From positions 62,001-126,000 of the forward strand of contig JACKHH010000004.1 in the NCBI GenBank assembly GCA_020639095.1: a stretch of 64,000 nt of DNA. The letters are read 5' to 3'. The notes under the pieces were generated by a model. The model did not search any database and had not been told where the DNA came from. It saw only the letters and a program-made list of their open reading frames with translations. The DNA is from Phycisphaerales bacterium. GTDB lineage: Bacteria; Planctomycetota; Phycisphaerae; UBA1845. Positions 57,715 through 64,000 of this stretch are shown here, piece by piece. Within the stretch, counting starts at the first letter, position 1; every line of letters starts with the position of its first letter. The position numbers and the translations under genes were made by a program.

Positions 57715-58755
57715 ATGCTCAGCGCACAGATCAACCCGCTGCTCGCGCAAGTCTCCCCCATGACGTGGGTGGTTGGCGGTGTCGTACTGCTCGTGCTCAT
57801 GCTGTTCTTCTACCTCGTCGCCAACGTGTTCCGCCTGTGGATTCAGGCGCAGCTCACCCGCGCCGACGTCGGCTTGCTCCAGCTGATCACCATGCCCTTC
57901 CGCAAGGTGCAGCCCGCCGTCATTGTCAACAACAAGATCAGCCTGGTGAAGGCGGGCTTGGTCGATGTCAACACCGACCAGATGGAAGCGCACTACCTCG
58001 CGGGCGGCAGGCTCGACCGCGTATGCAAAGCCATGGTCGCCGCCGACCGCGCGAACATCGGACTCGACTGGAAAACCTGCACCGCCATCGACCTCGCGGG
58101 TCGCGACGTACTCGAAGCCGTGCAAACCAGCGTGAATCCCAAGGTGATCGATTGCCCGGGCGCTGCCAGCGGGAAAAACACCATCGACGCGGTGGCTGCG
58201 GACGGCATTCAGCTCAAAGCCCGCGCACGTGTGACCGTGCGAACGAATATCCGCCAGCTCGTCGGTGGTGCTACCGAGGAAACCATCATCGCCCGCGTGG
58301 GTGAGGGCATTGTTTCCGCGATCGGTTCGTCCGAGAGTCACAAAGCCGTGCTCGCCAACCCCGACACGATCAGCAAAGCCGTGCTCGCCCGCTCACTCGA
58401 CGCGGGAACGGCATACGAGATTCTCTCCATCGATATCGCCGACGTGGACGTCGGTGTGAACATCGGCTCGCGTCTCCAAGCCGACCAAGCGGAAGCGGAT
58501 ACCAAGCGCTACAAAGCCGAGGCAGAACAGCGCCGCGCGATGGCGGTGGCTGCCGAGCAGGAATTCCGCGCCAAGGTCGAAGAGAACCGCGCGCTCGTCG
58601 TGCTCGCAGAGGCCGAAGTGCCCAAGGCGATGGCTGATGCCTTTCGCAACGGCAACCTCGGCATCTTCGACTACTACCGCATGAAGAACATCGATGCCGA
58701 TACAACGATGCGGAGGAAGATCGGCGGCGAAGACCCCGGAAAGAAGCCAACCTAA
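57715..58755 (+). CDS. floA: Flotillin-like protein FloA (UPF0365)
   Basis: 346 aa. One N-terminal TM/hairpin (WVVGGVVLLVLMLFFYLVANVF, residues about 18-40) precedes an SPFH domain with the FloA-specific run VNTDQMEAHYLAGG, VDCPGAASGKNTIDAVAADGIQLKAR-type segments. Then comes a coiled coil (QADQAEADTKRYKAEAEQRR). It scaffolds functional membrane microdomains. A FloA gene after two NfeD genes matches the operon found in Bacillus (yqeZ, yqfA, yqfB). It is 74 nt after the short nfeD. Confidence 0.95.
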   Translation: MLSAQINPLLAQVSPMTWVVGGVVLLVLMLFFYLVANVFRLWIQAQLTRADVGLLQLITMPFRKVQPAVIVNNKISLVKAGLVDVNTDQMEAHYLAGGRLDRVCKAMVAADRANIGLDWKTCTAIDLAGRDVLEAVQTSVNPKVIDCPGAASGKNTIDAVAADGIQLKARARVTVRTNIRQLVGGATEETIIARVGEGIVSAIGSSESHKAVLANPDTISKAVLARSLDAGTAYEILSIDIADVDVGVNIGSRLQADQAEADTKRYKAEAEQRRAMAVAAEQEFRAKVEENRALVVLAEAEVPKAMADAFRNGNLGIFDYYRMKNIDADTTMRRKIGGEDPGKKPT

Positions 58756-58811
58756 CCGAACCGCGACCATGAGGGAGCGGAGTAATCCGAGCCGCGACTG
58801 TCAGGGAGCGG
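58754..58811 (-). repeat. Two direct copies of repeat family A
   Basis: A degenerate copy (58754-58780) and an exact copy (58784-58811, AATCCGAGCCGCGACTG...GGGAGCGG, identical to that at 50269-50296), both in reverse orientation. They begin at the floA stop codon. Confidence 0.85.
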
Positions 58812-58845
58812 ACGCAACCGGCAACGCGGCGAATCAAGAAAAACG

Positions 58846-58870
58846 TGCAGGCAAGATGCCTGCACCACAA
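58846..58870 (-). repeat. Palindromic repeat family B, copy 2
   Basis: Hairpin TGCAGGCA-AGA-TGCCTGCA followed by CCACAA. The reverse complement of the unit at 33443-33467 with one mismatch in 25. Family A lies next to family B at both places, in the same relative order. Confidence 0.85.
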
Positions 58871-58931
58871 TGCAACCGGCGACCGCCATCAACGCACAGG
58901 AACCCGTACAGTTGCGACTGAAACCATACGA

Positions 58932-59543
58932 ATGCTGAACCTGCTTTCACAATCTCACGGGCCCGACTTCGACTGGTCATTCCTGATCTACGTCGGCCTT
59001 GCTGCGCTTGGCGGGTTGAGCAGCGTCATCACCAAGGTGTTCGGCAAGAAGGACGACACCGTCGACGCGGAGATCGACGACGGGCCCGCAGCCAGGCCGC
59101 AGCCGCAGCGCCCCATCGCCCGCGCTCCGCAGCCCGTGCAACGTCCAACGACGGCGCATCCGACGCTGCATCAACCCACGGCTCCGCCGGCGCGTCCGCA
59201 ACCCGCACGACCGGCACCACGCGCCCCGGTCAGTCGTCCGCCGCAGCAACCGCAGGTGCGCACGCCCGGTACAACACGACCCGCGCCGCGGCCGCAACGT
59301 CAGGTGGTGCGCCCCCAGCCACACTACGTCGAGCAACCCCCGCTGGACGCGATCATCGATGCGATTGAGGATCGCGCGAGCGCGATTCCCGAGACGATTG
59401 AATCCCCTTCGCTCACAAGGACGCCGATGCAGTTGGATTTGGATACCGCGGGCCTGCGACGTGCGATCATCCTCAAGGAAATCCTCAGCCCGCCGGTTGC
59501 GCTGCGCGACGGCAGCGACGACACGCTTGGGTCAAAGTTCTAG
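58932..59543 (+). CDS. One-TM, proline/arginine-rich protein downstream of floA
   Basis: 203 aa from ATG 58932 (MLNLLSQSHGPDFDWSFLIY). One TM/hydrophobic stretch (about residues 15-32) precedes a KKDD-type basic-acidic joint and a long Pro/Arg/Gln-rich disordered stretch (about 50-140). A conserved-looking C-terminal helix (LRRAIILKEILSPPVALRDG, residues about 176-195) follows, of a type that recurs at the ends of planctomycete proteins. No enzyme motif. It is probably a membrane-attached scaffold. It overlaps maf by 12 nt, convergent. Confidence 0.72.
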   Translation: MLNLLSQSHGPDFDWSFLIYVGLAALGGLSSVITKVFGKKDDTVDAEIDDGPAARPQPQRPIARAPQPVQRPTTAHPTLHQPTAPPARPQPARPAPRAPVSRPPQQPQVRTPGTTRPAPRPQRQVVRPQPHYVEQPPLDAIIDAIEDRASAIPETIESPSLTRTPMQLDLDTAGLRRAIILKEILSPPVALRDGSDDTLGSKF

Positions 59544-60155
59544 GCCCGCCCCACCGCTTGGCTGCACACCCCAGCGTGCAAGCAACTCGCCCACCAGTTC
59601 CATGGGCAAACCCACAACGTTCGAAAAGCTGCCCGCAATTTCGCGCACGAACGCGTCGTCGTGATCCTGAATGCCATACGCACCAGCCTTGCCGCGCCAG
59701 AGTCCGCCCGCGATGTAGTCGTCCAACTGCGCCGGCGTCATCGGGGTCATCACGATGCGCGTGGTGTCGTGTTGCATCTCGCAACCGCCCGTGGCTGCGT
59801 CAACGATAGCCACCCCCGTGATGACATCCTGCGGCGTGTGCAGCAGCACCGAAAGGATGCGGCGGGCATCGGCTTCGTTTGTCGGCTTGCCGAATATCTC
59901 GCCGTTTGCGACGACGATGGTATCAGCACCGAGCACGATGCCGTCATCGAGTCGATCGGCGACGGTGCGCGCCTTGAGCAACGCGAGTTCCGCCGCCCAA
60001 TCCGCCGGTGACTGACCTGCGGACATGGGCTGATCTTCGTCGACGTCCGCGGGCATCACGTCGAACACGTACCCCGCGTCCGCGAGCAACTCGCACCGCC
60101 GCGGACTGGCGGAAGCAAGAATCAGTCGTGGTTGGTTTTGCACGTGCGCAGACAT
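59532..60155 (-). CDS. Maf-like nucleoside triphosphate pyrophosphatase
   Basis: 207 aa. Signatures are LILASASPRRCELLADAG (residues about 11-28), VLGADTIVVANGEIFGKP and the end GLPMELVGELLARWGV. Maf proteins hydrolyse modified or canonical NTPs to NMP + PPi. ATG 60155 is preceded by an in-frame TTG at 60158, which is not favoured. The 3' end overlaps the convergent proline-rich gene by 12 nt. Confidence 0.93.
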   Translation of the reverse strand: MSAHVQNQPRLILASASPRRCELLADAGYVFDVMPADVDEDQPMSAGQSPADWAAELALLKARTVADRLDDGIVLGADTIVVANGEIFGKPTNEADARRILSVLLHTPQDVITGVAIVDAATGGCEMQHDTTRIVMTPMTPAQLDDYIAGGLWRGKAGAYGIQDHDDAFVREIAGSFSNVVGLPMELVGELLARWGVQPSGGAGLEL

Positions 60156-60230
60156 CAAGCCGGGATGCTAACCGATTCCGGCAACACGCAAAGCAATCGA
60201 ATAAAGAGAAGAGAAGATTGGGGGAGGAAA

Positions 60231-60833
60231 CTACATCGCGTCGGTCGCGATGACCTTCTTGGCCTTCTCAGCCTTCTCCGCGCGGGCAAGGCGGCGGACG
60301 CGACGACGTTCCTGGCTCTTGAGCAGGCGATCCGCCCGGCGGGTGCGGTAGGTGGTGATGCCGCGACGGGTGACGAAGTACATCGGAATCGCGGTGACCA
60401 GACCGATCAGCAGGCAACCAATCCAAAGCTCGGCACCGAACTCCATCATCAGGCGGAACATCGACGCCCAGAAGTCAAGCGTAAACAAACCGCTCAGGAA
60501 GCCCTGACCACCCTCCTGAAGCTGCTGGAGCACGCTTTCCGGGTTGGCGGAGACCGCCCCCCCGGTGATCAGCGACCCCAGCCACCAGCAGAACCCGTAG
60601 ACCGGCACGAAGGTCAGCGGATTGGTCACCCAGACCATCGGGATGCACACGGCTTTGTTGGCCCGGAACAGGGCTGCGATCGCGATCGCGATGAACGTCT
60701 GCGCCCCCATGGTGGGCGTAAACCCGACGAGCAGACCGATGGCGACCCCCATGGCGAGCCGGTGCGGGGAATCGTCGGCATGCAAAATGCGTTTATAAAT
60801 GAAGTTGCGCGCGGAGCGCCAGATCCCGCTCAC
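60231..60833 (-). CDS. DUF2062 membrane protein
   Basis: 200 aa from GTG 60833. The DUF2062 core (residues about 15-160) shows HRLAMGVAIGLLVGFTPTMGAQTFIAIAIAALFRANKA and VWVTNPLTFVPVYGFCWWLGSLI; it has three or four TM segments. The tail is Arg/Lys-rich (RRVRRLARAEKAEKAKK). The function of the family is not settled; some members sit near lipid or glycan genes. It lies 75 nt from maf, same strand. Confidence 0.88.
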   Translation of the reverse strand: MSGIWRSARNFIYKRILHADDSPHRLAMGVAIGLLVGFTPTMGAQTFIAIAIAALFRANKAVCIPMVWVTNPLTFVPVYGFCWWLGSLITGGAVSANPESVLQQLQEGGQGFLSGLFTLDFWASMFRLMMEFGAELWIGCLLIGLVTAIPMYFVTRRGITTYRTRRADRLLKSQERRRVRRLARAEKAEKAKKVIATDAM

Positions 60834-61089
60834 CGCATTCGTTCCTTACCCGGCTTACCGCCGGAAACCGCTTTCCCCATTGGGCGCGCCCCGCGTCGGG
60901 CTTTATCGGATTCTAGCAGCAGATTGCGTCAACGTCAGCACTTCTAGGGGGAATGGGCAGAATTCACACACTCTCAACTAACGTATCGGCGGGCCTGTGA
61001 ATTTGCTGCAATACCGCCATTCCGCACGCGGTACCGAGTACGCCGGCGCACGACGCGTGCATGCGCGGGGCGACGCCTTCAGTGAAATG

Positions 61090-61869
61090 CTACGAATGCC
61101 GTGTTCTTGGGTTCTCTTGCTGCGGTGCGGTGGGTGCGAGCTGCCATCCCGTGTCGCCCAGAATCTCCGCCGGTCGGAAGCGCGCTTTGTAGTCCATCGT
61201 CCGCGAGCCGGGCACCCAATAACCCAGGTAGTAGTACGCGAAGCCTTCCGCGCGGCAGTACGCCAGTTCCCAGAGGATCGAGTAGGTACCGAGGCTGCGT
61301 TTGGCTTCGCGCGGATCGAAGTACATGTACACGCTGCTCAGCGCGCCGGGCACCACGTCGAGAATGCTCGCCCCGATCAGCCGATTGCCCGCGTAGTAGC
61401 AAAGCTCGAGTTGCGGCAGCGGCGATCGGTAGCAGAAGTCGGCGAATGAATCCATGTCGCCGGACATCGTGCCGTCGTGATGCTCACTCTGATAGTGCGC
61501 GTAGATTGCGTACTTCTCTTCGGATGGTGCGCCGTCGCCGATCACCACGCGTACGTCGGCATTGCCGCGCCACACGCGACGCATCGACTGCGTCGCGCTG
61601 AACGTCGCGACGGGTACGCGCATCGGAATGCACGACGAGCAGCCACGACACACCGGGCGGTAGATCACCCTGCCGCTGCGGCGGAAACCGCGATCCATCA
61701 GCGCGCGGTAGATCGCCGGATCAAACTCGTCGGCGACGGAGAAGCCCTCGCTGCACGCCTGGCGATCAGGCAGGTAGGGACAGTCGCCGTCGTCGCCGCG
61801 CGACAAAATCTCTGCCGCGAGGAACGCGTCCACATATCTGCCGGCGCGCTGGATGAGTTCGTCGCACAT
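61090..61869 (-). CDS. Aminoacyl-tRNA-protein transferase (Ate1/Bpt-type)
   Basis: 259 aa. The N-terminal cysteine segment (CPYLPDRQACSEGFS, residues about 30-44) and CRGCSSCIPMRVPV are the ATE_N signature. The C-terminal GNAT-like half shows GALSSVYMYFDPREAKRSLGTYSILWEL and YYYLGYWVPGSRTMDYKARFRP. It transfers an amino acid (Arg or Leu) from tRNA to N-terminal acidic residues, marking proteins for degradation. Bacterial Bpt is a leucyltransferase; which amino acid is used here cannot be told. No clpS/clpA neighbours. Confidence 0.93.
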   Translation of the reverse strand: MCDELIQRAGRYVDAFLAAEILSRGDDGDCPYLPDRQACSEGFSVADEFDPAIYRALMDRGFRRSGRVIYRPVCRGCSSCIPMRVPVATFSATQSMRRVWRGNADVRVVIGDGAPSEEKYAIYAHYQSEHHDGTMSGDMDSFADFCYRSPLPQLELCYYAGNRLIGASILDVVPGALSSVYMYFDPREAKRSLGTYSILWELAYCRAEGFAYYYLGYWVPGSRTMDYKARFRPAEILGDTGWQLAPTAPQQENPRTRHS

Positions 61870-61918
61870 ACGTCTACATGATACGGTTTGCGCGACGGTT
61901 GCGCGCGCCGAAACTCCT

Positions 61919-62045
61919 CGCCCTTTGGGAGGGGTTAGGGGAGGGCATTATGCGAGGGCGTTCGTCAGCAGGTGGATGTCATCTTGAGCGGGTGGCGCAA
62001 TCGCCTACCCCCTCACCCGTCCTCTCCCTCAAGGGGGAGAGGGGT
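61919..62045. repeat. Composite G-rich/C-rich repeat, copy 2
   Basis: A G-rich arm (GGGAGGGGTTAGGGGAGGGC, 61927-61946) and a C-rich arm (CCCCCTCACCCGTCCTCTCC near 62008-62028, then a CCCTC/GAGGGG hairpin) are separated by about 60 nt. It matches the element at 46028-46142 in arm sequence and order. It fills the gap between the transferase and DUF554 genes. Confidence 0.8.
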
Positions 62046-62073
62046 TTGCAATGCGAGCGCAGTCCGATCGCGG

Positions 62074-62877
62074 TCAAACAGGGGCGCCGGCTGCTCGAAT
62101 CGTCATGAGCAGGCCTGGGGAGATTTGTTCCACCGCCCAGATTGTCGGCGGCACCAGGAAGATCGCGGGCAGCATGTTGGCCACCGGGATGCGTTTGATC
62201 TCCAGGATCATCAGCGCGGTTGCGAGCAGAATGACACCCCCCACCACGTTCATCATCTGCACGGAGAGATCGGGCAGCGCGCCGGCGGAGTAGTACGCGA
62301 TGAGCGCGAGCCCGCCTTGAAAAAACACAATCGTCAGAATGCTGAACGCAACGCCCATCCCCAGGGCAGCCGTTAATGCAATCGCGCAGAATCCATCCAG
62401 AAGTGCTTTGACGTAAAGGTAACTCGGATCGGCATCGACGCCGTTCTTAAGACAACCCAGCAGTGTAAGCGGGCCGACGCAGAAGATCACGCTCGCGGTC
62501 AGGAAACCCTCAGCGTAACTCCGCTCGCCCTCGCGCGCGAAACGCCGGTGAATCACCTGGCCGAGCCCCTCAAGCCGTTCGTGCAGCTTGAGCCACGTAC
62601 CGATCAACGCCCCCACCACCAACGTACCGACCATCAACAGTCCAAGGCGCGCGCCGTACGTCTTGCCCGCGCCCGGCACCGCGCCGTATTCACCGATGAC
62701 CGCGTTTAACCGCACCACGGCAGCGTCGATGCCCAGCGTGATCGTGATCAACCCGAGTACGTCGAGGATGATGCGCTGGTAGCGCTCCGGCAGTTTGCCG
62801 GTTGCGAGCACACCGATGATGCACCCGCCTGCCACCATCGCGGCATTCACGATTGTCCCGTTGAGCACCGACCACAT
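62074..62877 (-). CDS. DUF554 family membrane protein
   Basis: 267 aa, about seven TM segments. The family pattern is seen as NGTIVNAAMVAGGCIIGVLATGKLPERYQRIILDVLGLITITLGID and FCVGPLTLLGCLKNGVDADPSYLYVKALLDGFCAIALTAALG. It is possibly a transporter; the family has no settled function. It stands alone, between two repeat elements. Confidence 0.92.
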   Translation of the reverse strand: MWSVLNGTIVNAAMVAGGCIIGVLATGKLPERYQRIILDVLGLITITLGIDAAVVRLNAVIGEYGAVPGAGKTYGARLGLLMVGTLVVGALIGTWLKLHERLEGLGQVIHRRFAREGERSYAEGFLTASVIFCVGPLTLLGCLKNGVDADPSYLYVKALLDGFCAIALTAALGMGVAFSILTIVFFQGGLALIAYYSAGALPDLSVQMMNVVGGVILLATALMILEIKRIPVANMLPAIFLVPPTIWAVEQISPGLLMTIRAAGAPV

Positions 62878-63189
62878 GAATCAAGTCTTCCCGTTGAGGC
62901 ACGTAGAACGCAATCGGAATAATAACGGCGAAGCCGCCAAACGTGCCTGCCGGCTGTTGACGATAACACTCAATCTTTATTGACGCCATTCGCAATAGCG
63001 AGTCCCGGTAAGTTCGCTTTGATGACCAGGGGTGGGATGGACAAGCTTTGCTTGTCCATGGTGATTGGCGAGGGCGCACGGCACCTTGAGGATTCGCTTG
63101 GGATGGATAACCAATCCTGATCTTCCACGGACAAGCGGAGCTTGTCCGTGCCACCCTTTTTGCGAAGCGCGATCGTCTTAGGTGGAGGG
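62878..63189. other. Intergenic region with an inverted palindrome pair
   Basis: 312 nt with no gene. It holds hairpin ATGGACAAGC-TTT-GCTTGTCCAT (63037-63059) and hairpin CACGGACAAGC-GGA-GCTTGTCCGTG (63126-63150), in opposite orientation; see the repeat entry. Confidence 0.6.
63037..63150. repeat. Inverted pair of GGACAAGC palindromes (REPIN/MITE-like)
   Basis: The left unit (GGGGTGG then the 63037-63059 hairpin) and the reverse complement of the right unit (GGGTGGC then the 63126-63150 hairpin) align with only a few differences. Each is a perfect 10- or 11-bp hairpin with a 3-nt loop, and about 66 nt separate them. Confidence 0.85.
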
Positions 63190-64000
63190 CTACTTGCCGT
63201 TGGTTTGATGTGCTTGCACGGCTTCGTTGACCAGCTTGCTGACGCGTGCCGTTACCGCTTCCCACGACTCCGTCGTCATGCGTTCGCTGCGGGCGCGGCG
63301 TTGGGCGACCTCGCTCACTGCTAGCGCATTGCGACACGCTTGCACGAAACCGTCGACACCATCGATCGCGGCGACATCGGGCGCGTAGGGCCGGACTTCC
63401 GGCAGGCTTGTCGACACCACCGGCAGACCCGCCGCCAGATACTCGCGCAGCTTGATCGGGTTCACATTGTCGGTCATGCTCGTGCGCACGAACGGAATCA
63501 AACCCACGTCGAACGCGGAGCAATACGCCGGCAGCGAATCATACGGCTGGCGGCCCGTGAAGTGCACATTCGGCAAGCGCTTAAGCCGCGACACATCGAT
63601 GCGACAGTCGCCGACGATGACGAACGAGGCGTCGCGCATGCGCCGGGCGACGCGCTCCATCAGCTTGGCGTCAAACCAGTGCTGCACAAGGCCAATGAAC
63701 CCGATGATCGGCCCGCGAATGCCGCGCAACGTCTCAGGCCGGGGCAGCTTGCGGTCGACCGCCTTCGCAAAGTGCGCGTGATCCACGCCGTGACGCACGA
63801 GGTACGCCCGCGGATGTCGCTCGCGCCGGGCTGCGAAGAGTCGCTGCGAAGTCGTGATCACCAGATCGGCTTTGCTGAGCAGTTCGTCTTCAGCACGCAG
63901 CGTCGCCTCACGATCAAAGCCTTCAAACTCGCTGAACTCGTCGACGCAATAGTAGACCAGTGCCTCTTCGCCCAGCGCGCCCGCAAGAAACGCGGAGTCC
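63190..64000 (-). CDS. Glycosyltransferase family 4 (5' end outside window)
   Basis: The minus-strand frame is open from the window edge to the stop at 63190 (about 269 codons seen). The end of the N-domain (VYYCVDEFSEFEGFD, LLSKADLVITTSQRLF) and the C-domain (GPIIGFIGLVQHWFDAKLM, VHFTGRQPYDSLPAY, VNPIKLREYLAAGLPVVST with the nucleotide-sugar-binding Glu) are clear GT-B/GT4 features. It probably adds a sugar in exopolysaccharide or envelope glycan synthesis. The acceptor and donor are unknown. Confidence 0.92.
   Translation of the reverse strand, partial: DSAFLAGALGEEALVYYCVDEFSEFEGFDREATLRAEDELLSKADLVITTSQRLFAARRERHPRAYLVRHGVDHAHFAKAVDRKLPRPETLRGIRGPIIGFIGLVQHWFDAKLMERVARRMRDASFVIVGDCRIDVSRLKRLPNVHFTGRQPYDSLPAYCSAFDVGLIPFVRTSMTDNVNPIKLREYLAAGLPVVSTSLPEVRPYAPDVAAIDGVDGFVQACRNALAVSEVAQRRARSERMTTESWEAVTARVSKLVNEAVQAHQTNGK

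Overview
The window looks like a chromosomal stretch from a GC-rich planctomycete, most probably of the Phycisphaerae type. This is inferred from gene content, not from a marker gene. The clues are three proteins with dockerin-like calcium loops, a membrane protein with the CGYDLR zinc ribbon common in that group, a CRTAC1/ASPIC-UnbV protein, several sigma factors, and many short palindromic intergenic repeats. No rRNA, prophage, insertion sequence or CRISPR array was recognised.

Layout. Positions 1-3.5 kb hold a lipoprotein cut by the window edge and an orphan tRNA-Ile(GAT)/tRNA-Ala(TGC) pair. Positions 3.8-7.5 kb hold a secreted dockerin-like protein, a FliA/WhiG-type sigma factor, truA and a hotdog thioesterase. 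Positions 7.5-11.2 kb hold a translationally coupled pair: a periplasmic binding protein and a hybrid histidine kinase. Positions 11.7-16.3 kb hold a Gfo/Idh/MocA oxidoreductase, two VOC proteins, an ArsR regulator overlapping an SRPBCC protein, and a second sigma factor. Positions 16.9-31.1 kb hold a matrixin-like lipoprotein protease, tRNA-Lys(CTT), a soluble GAF hybrid kinase, a membrane SGNH/TPR protein, a PilZ-zinc-ribbon protein, a large membrane protein, a CRTAC1-dockerin protein, tRNA-Leu(TAA), an atypical SDR, an ADP-ribosylglycohydrolase, and an ECF sigma factor followed by a one-TM dockerin-tailed protein.

Positions 31-44 kb hold pckA, dnaE, a lipoprotein alpha/beta hydrolase, yidD, the zinc-ribbon membrane protein and a bacterial tricorn peptidase. 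Positions 44-50 kb hold a second ArsR/SRPBCC module, a WYL regulator next to dtd, a membrane protein and a TIM-barrel sugar isomerase-like protein. Positions 50-64 kb hold an acyl-CoA dehydrogenase-like protein, a MazG-like protein, an FHA-GAF-PP2C phosphatase, a tyrosine-phosphatase/alpha-beta-hydrolase fusion, an nfeD-nfeD-floA membrane-microdomain cluster with a proline-rich follower, maf, DUF2062, an aminoacyl-tRNA-protein transferase, DUF554 and a glycosyltransferase cut by the window edge.

Most genes stand alone or in pairs. The tight units are binding protein/kinase, ArsR/SRPBCC (twice), WYL/dtd and nfeD/nfeD/floA. Both ArsR genes have a palindrome overlapping a sigma-70-like promoter that appears to start transcription within a few bases of the start codon, which suggests leaderless, autoregulated mRNAs. 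The intergenic DNA carries at least five families of short palindromes, mostly in inverted or composite pairs (REPIN- or MITE-like), plus heptamer tandem repeats.
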